A program made the position numbers and the translations under genes. Under the pieces are notes generated by a model. That model did no database searches. It was not told the DNA's origin and worked only from the letters and a program-made list of their open reading frames with translations. From Shewanella glacialimarina (GTDB taxonomy: Bacteria; Pseudomonadota; Gammaproteobacteria; Enterobacterales; Shewanellaceae), in assembly GCF_020511155.1 (NCBI RefSeq), contig NZ_CP041216.1, forward strand, positions 4,092,001-4,156,000: a stretch of 64,000 nt of DNA, written 5' to 3'. The stretch's first letter is position 1, and the number at the start of each line of letters is the position of its first letter. Shown here one piece after another: positions 1 through 11,600 of the stretch.

Positions 1-3000
1 AAATTTAATTTTGCCATTTAAGGTTTCAAGCGAAAAGTTATAGGGCGCACCTTGCCATGAAAAATCACCTATAAATCCTAAAGGTGCATCTTGCAAGCCA
101 GGATTAATGCCTAACAATGCTGATAAATCATCAAACTTATCGGCATTCAATTTAACATCAAATTGGGTCATGGTGCCGATGCTATTTTTGGTCCACGCGC
201 CTTTCGCCTGTAAACTAATATTAGACACTGGGTGCGTTAATGACACCGTTTGAAAACGATACCCTTGCTCATAAGGATTAGCTTGCATTTGCAGATGACC
301 AAATTGCATATCAAAGACTTTAAAGTCATCAACATCAACAGCAAGCGGCGGTAAACTATCAAGTAACGTGTCGGGGCTATATTTTGCATCTTGGCTGTCT
401 TTTACAACTGGCGATAAGTGCAGTTTGTCGGCCACAATTTTAAGTCCTTGCTCACGCCAGTTTTTATAAAAGTCAACTCGCCCTTCAAACTGTGTCGAGT
501 TGACATTAAATCGCCAGACGTCATCGATGGGACTGGCTGTCAGTTTTAGCTGTTCAAAGTTTTGCGCCAGTAAGTTGAACTGGCTAATACTGGCATTAAT
601 CTGTTTTAAGGCAGGAAAAGTCGACTTTGATGCAACCAATGGATTTTGGTTGGCGTCTATTGCAGTATCTGCTTCAGATACAGTAAAACCACTAATAATA
701 GGCAACCATTCGGTTAAATTAGCTTGCTTAAGGTCAATATAAATAGTGCCATCTTGTTGGCTCAATCTGTCACCAAACTTAAAGTTTCGCCCTAAGATTA
801 AGTCATAAAACTGCAAAGCGTTACCGTCTTTATCACCTAGGCCACCCCAAAATTCAGCTTGGTCACTCAACTTAACATTGACTGTAATTTGTTTGTTATC
901 ACCCATAATGTCCGCTGATAATTTTTGCGACTGTTCAACGGTTTTAGCAAAGGGAGCGGGTAACGAAATACTTACCCCTTGAAGGTCAGTTTCTGCTCGA
1001 GCGCGCAAACTATAACCTTGATCACCAAACATCATCATTAACTGACCTGTCCAATCAAAATCACCTTGGTAATATTCACTCAGCGGATGATTAAAAGATG
1101 CCGGTAAAGATGCAATATCCATATTGCCTCTAAAGTCGACATCTAACGCTAACTGACGGCCTTTTTCTTTAGTCGCAAAGCTAAATTGCATCGGCTGACC
1201 AAACAGCTTAGCTTTTAGGTTATTTCCTGTTACTAAGTTATTTTCAAAACTGATATCACCTTTTACTTGGGATAAGTTAACGCCTGGCTGACTAATGAAC
1301 ACCGGATTGTTATCGAAATGAACAGCGCCTTTAATTAACGGATTTTGGCCTTTAAATAATGGAATAGACAGATCTAACAAAGTATTGAGGTCATGCTTAA
1401 CTTGCACCACAGCAAGGGTTGAACCCACGCTGGATTTAAGTGGTGAGGCGTTAATAACCTGAGCTGTCGCTTGTGCATCCATCAATAAATCAGCTTCAAC
1501 TCGCAACAAAGACTTAGCGCCGAGCTCAGGGATCCACACTTTGGTGCCATCGACAGCCACCTGGCCTAACTTGCCTGAATTAATAGTGAGATCCATTAGC
1601 TTATTTTCAAAAAAAGCATATAAATCTAACTGTTTTACCGCAGGCCAATCTGGCTGAAACTTAAACTCGGCTTGGTTAATATTGAACTCAGCTTGAAATA
1701 CCCCGTCAAAATCAATATAGGGATAACGATTAAAAGCGCCTCGCCACAGTATATTCGCCTGTTCAATATGCCCTGCCTGTAAGCCGCGGTCTAAATACTC
1801 GACAAGACTAGGCGACATCGCCATTAAAGGAAAATAATCACTGGCTTTAGCCACATCGGTAATATCAAGATTAGCCGCTAACGCCATATAAGGACTATCG
1901 CCAAGATGAAGATTAAGCGCTGCCTGCAAACGAATGTCATCATTATAAAAGGCAATATCTGGCGCAGTGAGTCGCATGTCTTTAAGATCAAAACTAACCG
2001 ATAATGTTTGGCCTGTTAACTGTAAAGGTTGATTAAAACCGCCTGCAAAATCTATATTGTAATCTTGCTCTGGCAGATCTGCCTGTAAGGTGTTATCTGC
2101 CCAGGATAAATGTAAATCAACGGGACTTAGACCTGGTAACTGTTCAAATGGTTGCCATGTTAACTGACTTAAGCTGGCTGATGCCGCCCAAGGTTTATCT
2201 TTAGCTTTATAAAGCTTTATGGGGCCGATATCGCCTTGTACATTAATATCCCGCCACAGCTGCACATCATCATGGCCTACGCTGGGGATTAGCGGTAATA
2301 ACGGGGCAAGATTATTTAAGTTAATTTTATTCAGTTGACCAAATAATTGCGCGTTATGATACGCCAGCGATAAACTCAGTTCAGGCCAGGTTTGTTGATT
2401 TGACTCAATAGCTAACTGATGACTTTGAATCTGCCATCCTTCAGGGGTATTTTGCCAGGTTAATTGACCATTTTTGATATCGAAACGCTGTGTATTGCGA
2501 GCATTTACTGCATTTACTGCATTCTGTGTTATTTCTGCTTCTTTATCAGGTTTTGTATTCGATGTAACATCGAAACTTGTGTCAAAAATCCCGCCGGTTT
2601 TAGGGCGTTTATCATCCCATTCTAACCAGCTTGGTTGAAATATTAACTGACCATCTTGAATATTACGCTCGGCGAAACTGAACCAGGCTTCAAAATTAAC
2701 AACACCTTGAAAGCTGATACTATTTACATCATTTTGGGGATTAATGCGCCTTGAGGCCCACTCGCCAATGTCTAGTGCTGCAGCGGCAATATAAATATCA
2801 CCCTTTATCGATTCAGGCTGATAACCATTGCCTTGTAATGCAATCTGTAATGATAACGACTCTTTATCAGATGCTTGGTCATCAACAAATAAGCTCCCCT
2901 CGCCCCGGTGCTCGTCACCTTGATTGAGCCAAACTAAGTTATCAATAAAAATAGGCCGAAATTGATGCAAAGAACTGTTCAGTTGTACTGAAACATTATT

Positions 3001-3474
3001 AATAGAAAAGTGGCCTAATTGTTCGAGTAAAAAAGCATACAGCCAATCCATATTGGTTATGGGTGTTGATGATGTGCTTTGATTGGATAAATTATCTACA
3101 TCGATTGCGATACGGACCTTATCAAAGCTGACCGTTTCTATTTGCGGCGATAATCTCAGTAATGATTGCCAAAAATCGAGTTTGATATTGACCTGCTCAC
3201 TGATTAAGGTTATCGGTAGATTATCTTGCGGTGGTAACACTAGGTTAGTGACAGTTAACGCTGGTCCATAGGCTTGCCATTTCGCTGACAATCCTTCCAA
3301 CTGCAGCTTTACTCCATAGTTTTTTTCCACATAAATCAGTATTTCTTGGCGAACTTCTGGAATATGGGGCAACAAGCCCCGAATAAGACTGACCCCAAGC
3401 GCAAAAAGTACTAGCAAAATAGCGAGTACTTGTAAGCTGGTGCGCCCAATAGCTGTCAGACGTGGTAACCACAC
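1..3474 (-). CDS. yhdP: YhdP-family AsmA-like envelope protein, C-terminus cut by window edge
   Basis: An open frame of 1158 codons runs from a GTG at 3474 to the window edge without a stop, so the C-terminus is missing. The protein opens with a basic segment, then one hydrophobic segment (about residues 14-33, rich in L, V, A and I) and then the YhdP-type sequence LLPHIPEVRQEI followed by YGVKLQLEGLSAKW. YhdP is a very large AsmA-like inner-membrane-anchored protein that spans the periplasm and is implicated in phospholipid transport to the outer membrane (family knowledge). The GTG shares one base with the rng stop codon (TAGTG), and the only upstream in-frame codons are a few after a TGA, so this start is nearly forced. 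The same order, rng then yhdP, occurs in E. coli. Confidence 0.93.
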   Translation of the reverse strand, partial: MWLPRLTAIGRTSLQVLAILLVLFALGVSLIRGLLPHIPEVRQEILIYVEKNYGVKLQLEGLSAKWQAYGPALTVTNLVLPPQDNLPITLISEQVNIKLDFWQSLLRLSPQIETVSFDKVRIAIDVDNLSNQSTSSTPITNMDWLYAFLLEQLGHFSINNVSVQLNSSLHQFRPIFIDNLVWLNQGDEHRGEGSLFVDDQASDKESLSLQIALQGNGYQPESIKGDIYIAAAALDIGEWASRRINPQNDVNSISFQGVVNFEAWFSFAERNIQDGQLIFQPSWLEWDDKRPKTGGIFDTSFDVTSNTKPDKEAEITQNAVNAVNARNTQRFDIKNGQLTWQNTPEGWQIQSHQLAIESNQQTWPELSLSLAYHNAQLFGQLNKINLNNLAPLLPLIPSVGHDDVQLWRDINVQGDIGPIKLYKAKDKPWAASASLSQLTWQPFEQLPGLSPVDLHLSWADNTLQADLPEQDYNIDFAGGFNQPLQLTGQTLSVSFDLKDMRLTAPDIAFYNDDIRLQAALNLHLGDSPYMALAANLDITDVAKASDYFPLMAMSPSLVEYLDRGLQAGHIEQANILWRGAFNRYPYIDFDGVFQAEFNINQAEFKFQPDWPAVKQLDLYAFFENKLMDLTINSGKLGQVAVDGTKVWIPELGAKSLLRVEADLLMDAQATAQVINASPLKSSVGSTLAVVQVKHDLNTLLDLSIPLFKGQNPLIKGAVHFDNNPVFISQPGVNLSQVKGDISFENNLVTGNNLKAKLFGQPMQFSFATKEKGRQLALDVDFRGNMDIASLPASFNHPLSEYYQGDFDWTGQLMMMFGDQGYSLRARAETDLQGVSISLPAPFAKTVEQSQKLSADIMGDNKQITVNVKLSDQAEFWGGLGDKDGNALQFYDLILGRNFKFGDRLSQQDGTIYIDLKQANLTEWLPIISGFTVSEADTAIDANQNPLVASKSTFPALKQINASISQFNLLAQNFEQLKLTASPIDDVWRFNVNSTQFEGRVDFYKNWREQGLKIVADKLHLSPVVKDSQDAKYSPDTLLDSLPPLAVDVDDFKVFDMQFGHLQMQANPYEQGYRFQTVSLTHPVSNISLQAKGAWTKNSIGTMTQFDVKLNADKFDDLSALLGINPGLQDAPLGFIGDFSWQGAPYNFSLETLNGKIKF

Positions 3475-4964
3475 TACATCATCACCACATCATATTTATT
3501 TTGAGTGTACAGGGTTTCATTTTGCAGACGAATACGTTTACCTATATACACCTCAAGCTCAGCCAATAAATGACTTTCATCACCACTAAAGCTCATATAA
3601 ACCGCAGGTGAACAATACAATAAAAACTCATCTGCTTTGTATGCACGATTGAGACGAATGATTTCTCTGAAAATTTCATAAGAGACGGTTTCTACTGTCT
3701 TCATGGAACCTGTGCCTAAACAGGCTGGGCATTCACCACACACAACATGCTCTAAGCTCTCGCGGGTTCGCTTGCGGGTCATTTCCACCAGCCCAAGCCC
3801 TGAAAAGCCACTGACACTGGTTTTTACTCTGTCTAGCGCTAATGCGGCATTTAAACTTTCTAATACCCGCGCCTGGTGCTCACTACTGAGCATATCAATA
3901 AAGTCGATAATGATAATGCCACCTAAGTTACGTAACCTAAGTTGCTTGGCAATAGCTTGAGTGGCTTCGAGATTGGTATTGAAGATGGTTTCTTCAAGAT
4001 TTCGATGGCCAACAAATGCACCGGTATTAATATCGACGGTTGTCATAGCTTCGGTTTGATCGATAATCAAATACCCGCCGGATTTAAGCTCAACCTTACG
4101 ACCTAGCGCTCGCTGAATTTCATTTTCAACATCGTACAGTTCAAAAATGGGCGCAGGACCTTCATAAAGCTCAATCTTTTGCGCGATTTCAGGCATAAAC
4201 TCCTGTGCAAATTGCTGTAGTTCAGCAAAAGTACGTCTAGAATCGACTTTAATATTGTCAAGATCAGTGCCGACAAAATCGCGAATAATTCTCACCGGTA
4301 AAGCTAAGTCTTGGTAAAGTAAACAAGCACCTTTGCGCTTACGGCGCTCACTGACTTTAGCCCACACTCGACGTAAAAAAGCCGCATCTTGTGCCAGTTC
4401 GTCTTCACCTATATTTTCCGCGGCGGTGCGAATAATAAAACCACCATCTTCATCAACATAAGGTAAGGTAATATTTTTCAGACGGGCGCGTTCATCTTCA
4501 AGCTCAATCCGTTGTGATACACCCACATGGCTTGAACCTGGCATAAAGACTAAGTAACGAGACGGTAAGGTGATATCTGTGGTTAATCGAGCGCCTTTTG
4601 TGCCAAGCGGATCTTTAACCACTTGCACCATTATATCTTGCCCCTGGCGCACAAGTTCGGCGATATCACGTACGACAAAGTGGCCTTTTTCAACATCGGC
4701 GACACATTCTGTGTGCGGTACTATGTCTGAGGCATGTAAAAATGCGGCTTTATCTAAACCAATATCGACAAAGGCAGCCTGCATGCCGGGTAAAACTCGG
4801 CTGATTTTGCCTTTATAGATATTACCAACTAAGCCTCGTTTCATCCGACGCTCAATATGCACTTCTTGTAACACACCATGTTCAATTAAGGCTACGCGCG
4901 CCTCTGTAGGTGTGACATTTATCAGTAATTCCGATCCTTTCTTACGCTGTGCTTTGATATTCAT
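3474..4964 (-). CDS. rng: Ribonuclease G
   Basis: This 496-residue protein matches E. coli RNase G closely along its whole length: an N-terminal S1-like domain with the run GNIYKGKISRVLPGMQAAFVD, the central catalytic DNase I-like domain with DQTEAMTTVDINTGAFVG (metal-binding aspartate), DFIDM, and the zinc-link region CGECPACLG. The C-terminal VVMM is also the E. coli ending. It is an endoribonuclease for 5S and 16S rRNA maturation and mRNA decay. Length fits RNase G (about 489) rather than the longer RNase E. It sits between maf and yhdP in the same order as E. coli, 100 bases after maf. The ATG at 4964 has a GGTGG purine stretch upstream. Confidence 0.98.
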   Translation of the reverse strand: MNIKAQRKKGSELLINVTPTEARVALIEHGVLQEVHIERRMKRGLVGNIYKGKISRVLPGMQAAFVDIGLDKAAFLHASDIVPHTECVADVEKGHFVVRDIAELVRQGQDIMVQVVKDPLGTKGARLTTDITLPSRYLVFMPGSSHVGVSQRIELEDERARLKNITLPYVDEDGGFIIRTAAENIGEDELAQDAAFLRRVWAKVSERRKRKGACLLYQDLALPVRIIRDFVGTDLDNIKVDSRRTFAELQQFAQEFMPEIAQKIELYEGPAPIFELYDVENEIQRALGRKVELKSGGYLIIDQTEAMTTVDINTGAFVGHRNLEETIFNTNLEATQAIAKQLRLRNLGGIIIIDFIDMLSSEHQARVLESLNAALALDRVKTSVSGFSGLGLVEMTRKRTRESLEHVVCGECPACLGTGSMKTVETVSYEIFREIIRLNRAYKADEFLLYCSPAVYMSFSGDESHLLAELEVYIGKRIRLQNETLYTQNKYDVVMM

Positions 4965-5064
4965 AAGCCACCAGTATTCAGGTCACATGCTTGCTCTTGT
5001 TCAATTAAATGATGAGTAAAGAGCTAACATGAAAATTAAAATGATTTGTGTGTTATTTCTGTAT

Positions 5065-5649
5065 TCACGGTTGAGCCATTAGCTGCATTAATTGTCGTGT
5101 TTCTACTAACGGCAAGCCGACAACGGCAGAATAGCTGCCTTTAATCGTCTCAACAAAACAACCTCCAAGCGCCTGAATACCGTAAGCACCGGCTTTATCC
5201 ATTGGTTCTTGAGTGGCTATATAAGTGTCAATTTCAGTGTCGGTAATAGTGCAAAAGGTCACATCGGTAACACAAAGTCGGCTATACGCATGTGTACCAT
5301 CGGTCATGGCGACAGCTGTCATCACTTGATGGGTATGACCTGACAGTTGACGCAAAATATGTTTCGCATCAGCAGCATTTTGCGGTTTACCCAAAATTTT
5401 GCCTTCAAGCACTACTGACGTATCTGATCCTAACACCTTGGCATCTGTTAGCGTTGGCACTAATAACAATCCAGCTTGCGCTTTTTCTAACGCAAGACGA
5501 ACCACATAATCAGCAGCAGACTCGTTCGCTAATGGCGTTTCATCAATATCAGGGGACACCTGCTCAAAGGAAAAGTCAGCAATTGAAAATCCAGCCTGGG
5601 CAAACAGTTGTTTTCGTCTAGGTGAAGTAGAAGCTAAAACCCAAGTCAT
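5065..5649 (-). CDS. maf: Maf/YhdE-type nucleotide pyrophosphatase
   Basis: A 194-residue Maf-family protein. Visible family features are the N-terminal [11 protein letters not shown] loop that binds the nucleotide phosphates, SPDIDETP, the catalytic VLGSDT, and the C-terminal [10 protein letters not shown] with YSAVVGLPL. Maf proteins hydrolyse nucleoside triphosphates to monophosphates plus pyrophosphate; the YhdE subfamily prefers dTTP and UTP and is thought to remove modified nucleotides (family knowledge). The E. coli orthologue also lies between mreD and rng, which supports assignment to the YhdE rather than the YceF subfamily. It probably belongs to the mre-maf-rng-yhdP transcription unit; 79 bases separate it from mreD. 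Confidence 0.95.
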   Translation of the reverse strand: MTWVLASTSPRRKQLFAQAGFSIADFSFEQVSPDIDETPLANESAADYVVRLALEKAQAGLLLVPTLTDAKVLGSDTSVVLEGKILGKPQNAADAKHILRQLSGHTHQVMTAVAMTDGTHAYSRLCVTDVTFCTITDTEIDTYIATQEPMDKAGAYGIQALGGCFVETIKGSYSAVVGLPLVETRQLMQLMAQP

Positions 5650-5728
5650 TTGAATTACACTCTCTTTAAAATCAGCCCCTAATGAGCAGCTATAGTATCA
5701 ACAAATCAATTACGCTGATGTTAAGCAA

Positions 5729-6220
5729 CTAACGTACTTTATACCTACGGCGAATATTTCTCAGTATCCAAAATACCCACCACCAAATTAGTACGCTTGA
5801 AAATGCAGGTAAAAACATATCGGTTTTGAAAGGCGTTTTGCCAACGAGCACATATTCGGCCCAATAAATAACAAAATGATAGATACAAATAAACATTGCA
5901 ATCAGCAGTGTTTGTTGCCAGCGGGGAAAATTACGTAAACGTTGAAAATGCATCACGACAACATAAGTTATGAGTGCGAAAGCTAGCCCTCTTATCCCTA
6001 ATGTGGCGCCAAGTAATACGTCCAATAACACGCCTAACACCCAAGCCGTCAAAATACTATAACGGTGCGGCAATGCCATTGCCCAATATATCATCACCAT
6101 CAACAGCCAATCAGGACGCCATGCAGCAACCACATGGGGCAATGGCATAATCTGGAACATCATGCCAATAAATAATGTAATCCAAACCACTAGACGGCCA
6201 TTGGGGATATGAGCGCTCAT
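5729..6220 (-). CDS. mreD: Rod-shape-determining membrane protein MreD
   Basis: A 163-residue, strongly hydrophobic protein with about five membrane segments, no signal peptide, and the MreD-typical feature of a proline-containing first helix followed by a WRPDWLLMVMIYW segment and a basic C-terminal tail (RNIRRRYKVR). MreD is an inner-membrane component of the elongasome that works with MreB, MreC, RodA and PBP2 in lateral wall growth. Its ATG overlaps the mreC stop by four bases (ATGA), which indicates translational coupling. Assignment rests on position after mreC and on the hydrophobic pattern, since MreD sequences are poorly conserved. Confidence 0.95.
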   Translation of the reverse strand: MSAHIPNGRLVVWITLFIGMMFQIMPLPHVVAAWRPDWLLMVMIYWAMALPHRYSILTAWVLGVLLDVLLGATLGIRGLAFALITYVVVMHFQRLRNFPRWQQTLLIAMFICIYHFVIYWAEYVLVGKTPFKTDMFLPAFSSVLIWWWVFWILRNIRRRYKVR

Positions 6221-7293
6221 TGTCTCACCTCTGTGGTTGACTGTGTTTGAGTTGATTGTGTTTGAGTTTCAGTTTGAATTGGCTGTGCTGGGGTTGTTCG
6301 CACAGGTATAGTTTGTGTTTGTTGCACTTGATTCGGCTGCCCTTCTCTTGATGGCACTTGCTTCGTCGCGCTATCGGAAGCTGGCTCGATTGCAACGCCT
6401 GAATCAATCTTTGGGTCAATATTATTAATGTTATCGGTCTGCTCTACGGCCGGTAATATAGGCCAAAAAGGCTTATCATCTGCTTCACCGGGCCAAATCA
6501 ATAACACATAGCGAATACGGTCTAAAGCAGCCAAAGGTTGGGCATTTATAACAGCATAACTTTGCCCATCGTCCCGTGACACAGATGTCACTCTGGCAAC
6601 AGGGTAGCCTTCAGGAAAACGATTACCTAGGCCAGAAGTCACTAATAAGTCACCAGCAATTACATCAGTGCTTTTTGCTACGTGCCGTAACTCAACTTGA
6701 TCAATCTCACCCGTACCATTAGCAATAGCACGCACATCATTGCGGGTCACACGCACCGGAATACCATGGCTAGCATCTGAAACCAATAACACTCGACTGG
6801 TTAATTCACTGACCTCAATGACCTGACCTACGACACCTTTTGCATCAACCACTGGCTGACCCACAAAAACACCGGTACGTTGACCATGATTCAGTACCAC
6901 TAACTGACGAAATGGGTCGCTAGCAACTTCCATCACTTCAGCAACCACTTTGCGGGATTCCATATGTACTGGCGAGCCTAAAAGTGCTCTTAAGCGGACA
7001 TTTTCTTGGCGTAAATGCTCAAAACGTTGTAAACGCTCCGACATTAAAAGCTGCTGATCCATTAGAATTTTATTTTGTACCGTCAGCATATTACGGGTCG
7101 CCAAAGCTTCAGCAGTCCAATCAAGCATCATACCGGGGACATTGGCTAAATATTGTAATGGACTTAATAAAGAAGAAAGGGATTGGCGAACAGGCTCAAG
7201 ACGATCGTTGGCAACAAATAATGCCACCGACAAAATAATAGCCAGTGTAAGACGAAATTGGTGAGAAATACCACGAACAAAAATTGGTTTCAT
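6217..7293 (-). CDS. mreC: Rod-shape-determining protein MreC
   Basis: A 358-residue bitopic protein: short basic N-terminus, one membrane segment (about residues 14-30), a coiled-coil stretch (about 65-105, ending HLRQENVRLRALLGSP), then the beta-rich MreC core with VVLNHGQRTGVFVGQPVVDAKGVVGQV, VLLVSDASHGIPVRVTRN and LLVTSGLGNRFPEGYPVARV. MreC scaffolds the elongasome in the periplasm and activates PBP2. The last 60 or so residues are a low-complexity tail dominated by Gln, Thr, Ser and Pro, with repeated TQT/TQS units, and are not part of the conserved fold. It lies 82 bases after mreB and overlaps mreD. Confidence 0.97.
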   Translation of the reverse strand: MKPIFVRGISHQFRLTLAIILSVALFVANDRLEPVRQSLSSLLSPLQYLANVPGMMLDWTAEALATRNMLTVQNKILMDQQLLMSERLQRFEHLRQENVRLRALLGSPVHMESRKVVAEVMEVASDPFRQLVVLNHGQRTGVFVGQPVVDAKGVVGQVIEVSELTSRVLLVSDASHGIPVRVTRNDVRAIANGTGEIDQVELRHVAKSTDVIAGDLLVTSGLGNRFPEGYPVARVTSVSRDDGQSYAVINAQPLAALDRIRYVLLIWPGEADDKPFWPILPAVEQTDNINNIDPKIDSGVAIEPASDSATKQVPSREGQPNQVQQTQTIPVRTTPAQPIQTETQTQSTQTQSTTEVRQ

Positions 7294-7375
7294 AAAAAAT
7301 TAGGCGGCAAAGCCAAATAGTCCTTCTTGCCAATGGCCAAAAGCTAACACACTTCGCCGCTTGATGAGGGGTTGA

Positions 7376-8428
<1,053 letters not shown>

Positions 8429-8604
8429 TCAGGCCTGTATTCTGTGAAGTCAGAAGAAAAAAATCAGCTAACTTTATCAATCACACCCACAATCCACAAG
8501 ACCGTGAGGGTTAACAATTGCTAATCTGACAATATTTTTTTAAAAAGAGCCCTTAAATAGGCTAAATGGTCCAATGAAAAAGTGAATTAGCACATAAATC
8601 GTCA

Positions 8605-11600
8605 TTATTGCCTTACTTCTTCCCAATAAATAATCCTATCATGGCCTCGGTAACGACCAAAAAAAGCACTAGCCTGGGGGTTAACCAATAAATTGACCGA
8701 ACTCGTGTCGTAATTCCAATACCATTGCAGCCAACTATCAACTTGCGCAGGTGCTTGCACTTGACCACGATAATTATTCGTACCTGTATTTTGCCAGAAC
8801 AAGGTCATCTTCCCTACAGAAATATTAGTACTATTATTTGTTCTTGTTACCGTTTGACCTGCAACCTTAGTTGGAGTATAAATTTCTGCCCCAGATAAGC
8901 TGCCATTAATTACGCTGCAACTATCGCCAACATTGACAACCCACTGACTGCCGTTCCAATATTGTGCATAGGTTGGCATACGTAATATTTCATTTTCAGG
9001 TCCATAGGTATTATCCATAGTGACCCTGCCATGACGTAAATCCTGAGTGGTGATGCGTTTGGCACTGCAAGTATTTAATGGCGTAGTGCAATTACCCGTA
9101 TTGTCTGCACGCATGTCTGGATCGGCGACAAAAGCAATATTAGTGTCATTATCAAAAACCTTCACGCCGATATCTAACGCGCTAAAAGGCCCATCAACAT
9201 TAGGGGCCGTTGTGCGAGCAAATTTAGCACGATAACTTGCGTCGACCTTAGCCACACCGGCAACCCATGACGCCGCATTGACAGGTAGGCTACTGAGGCG
9301 GTTTGACAGCTCAGTACCATTATTACTATTTTCGCCCACTAACTGAGCCGTCCCTTTCGCAAAGGCTGCTTGATAATTTTTAGTCACACTCGAAAATATA
9401 TTGTAAGCCGTAAGATTCATCGACAATGGGAAAGGCTGGTCCATATAACTAAACACGCCACAGGCTGGTAATACACTTACACCGCTCACCACAAATCTAT
9501 CTGGTACAAAGCGGCCGATATTTGGTGATTGTGCTAAGGGAATATCATAGAAGCTTGAGCCTAAATAATTAGTAGGCGGTTTAGCCGAGAACGTAAACAC
9601 CCCAACTTCACTGATTGATTGAGGCACAATACTAGTGTTGGTTGTTTGGGCCACTTGAGCATAACTTACGTTAGACACAGTCCCAAGCTCGCCACCTGAA
9701 GGCGCAACTATACTACGACCTAATGTAATATTGCTGTGGGCATAATTAGGGGTATTGGGATTGTCACAGTAATTAGTATCACCATCAATTTGCCAAGCTT
9801 TACCTTGAATGAGTAAGTTAAATGATTCCCCGGCTTTTTTATACACATTACAACTGCTATTTCCTGCTACACATTGGGCACCTGTATCCTGCGGCGTAAT
9901 ACATAAACCTACCGGAAAACTCACAAAGGGATCATTACCTAACATAATTAACCCTTGCTCATTACCCGTGCCGGTATATCTCGCATCGAGTTGAAGCTGG
10001 CCCGCATCAGGATAATTCACAGCAATTTTCGCCTTGCCTAAGGCATCAAATGCAAGTGCTATATTGGTTGCAGTAGCGCTTGTTTTACCCACATTGGTAC
10101 CATTTACTGACACACTTTGGCCATTAATAGGCACTGAGGGGCTGGTATAAGTGCTCCAAAAAGCGACATTTTTAGACACATTGGCAAAACTTGGAATACA
10201 TTGTTTGGTGATATCACTCTTTTTAACCGCGCTAACCACTATGTCTGGCGCAGGTTTGTTGGCTAACTTATCAGGCACATCAAAAATAAAACCACTATCA
10301 GCAAAAGTTAGCGTGCAATTAGCAGCAGATGCAGCACTTCCAGCAATACGGCATAAGGTCTGGCTGAAAGGTTTAGCACCAGGTGTTGAGCCTGTTACAT
10401 CAACCACCACTGTGCCTACAGTATTGCGATTCAATTGCAGTGTAGTAGCGCCACCACTAAAACTGACAACATTACCACCAACCCAGCCTCCTCCGCCTGT
10501 GACCGTTGCAGGGCTTAGCGTGGCGGTAACAAAGTCTGGTACCGTTTGACTGCAGTCGGCATTAGCACAAGCTTTAAGAGTAAGGGTTTCAGGACCACAG
10601 GTTAACCCGCTACCACTGTGGGTAAATTCAAAATGATCAATCACTACGCCAATCGGCCTTGAATCCAGCGCACAAATTTCGACGTTGTCTATTTCATGGT
10701 TGTTAGTCGAACCACCAGTAGAACCGGTTAATGACAATAAAAAATCAGCGGGAATGGCCGCTTGAGTGCTAATAGCCGCGGCATTAAAAGCAGGGACTAC
10801 TTCAATGAATCCACTACCACTATTACGCTCAACTTTAACAATCGATTGACCGGCTATTTTTGAATCAATGGTAATACGATATCTGTGTGCTGGAGTCACA
10901 TTGTTATTATCCACCGTTGGCGAAAGGCAGTTTCCAGCCGTATTAGTGGTGCCGTTATTACAAGAGCCTCGCAAATAAGGATAACCGCTAGTCCCCGAAC
11001 CCGAACCCCTCACAACAACAGATTGCTGACGACGTCCTGGTCCGTTTGGTCCGCCTTCAGTTGAAAAGTTACCATACTCATCAATACCAAACCCTAACCA
11101 GCCACCAGCAAAACCATTCACAGTTGTACGAGCACCATATCCCAAGGGTCCACCGTACGCACCAGCTTGTGGGGTAACCGCGGCATTCGACAACACAAAG
11201 GCGATACCATCGGCACCACTTCCGCCATAGGCATAGTGATCAAATTCAATTTCAACCAAGTTGTTTGCCGCAGGAAATAAGCGTTGATAAGTTGAAGAAG
11301 TGGCTTGATTACCCGCAGCCTGAGTTACCCGCAAGCGATTGTTCACAATAGAAGGGGTAAAACCACCACCACTATTTGACACCACCCAGTCATTGCCCAC
11401 ACTGCTGCGCTGAAAATCATCGGTAAAACATTGTCTCACTTTGGTTAAGCGCTCAATGGCAACAAAGCTATAATTCTCAAAAATATGCCTTCTATCTGTA
11501 TCTTGATAAGTGTCTTCATCATCGACCATGCTAAACAAGCTATTGCTCAATTGACAACGGCGTAACCAACCGCCATCGCCCCCATTACGGCTATTTTTAC

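Noticed and set aside
3245..3472. 75-codon minus-strand frame directly after rng
   Set aside because: It is an alternate frame of the start of yhdP; the yhdP frame reads a membrane helix and YhdP-type sequence and stays open to the window edge.
10151..10549. 132-codon plus-strand frame inside mshQ
   Set aside because: Antisense shadow of mshQ with no ribosome binding site and no recognisable protein pattern.
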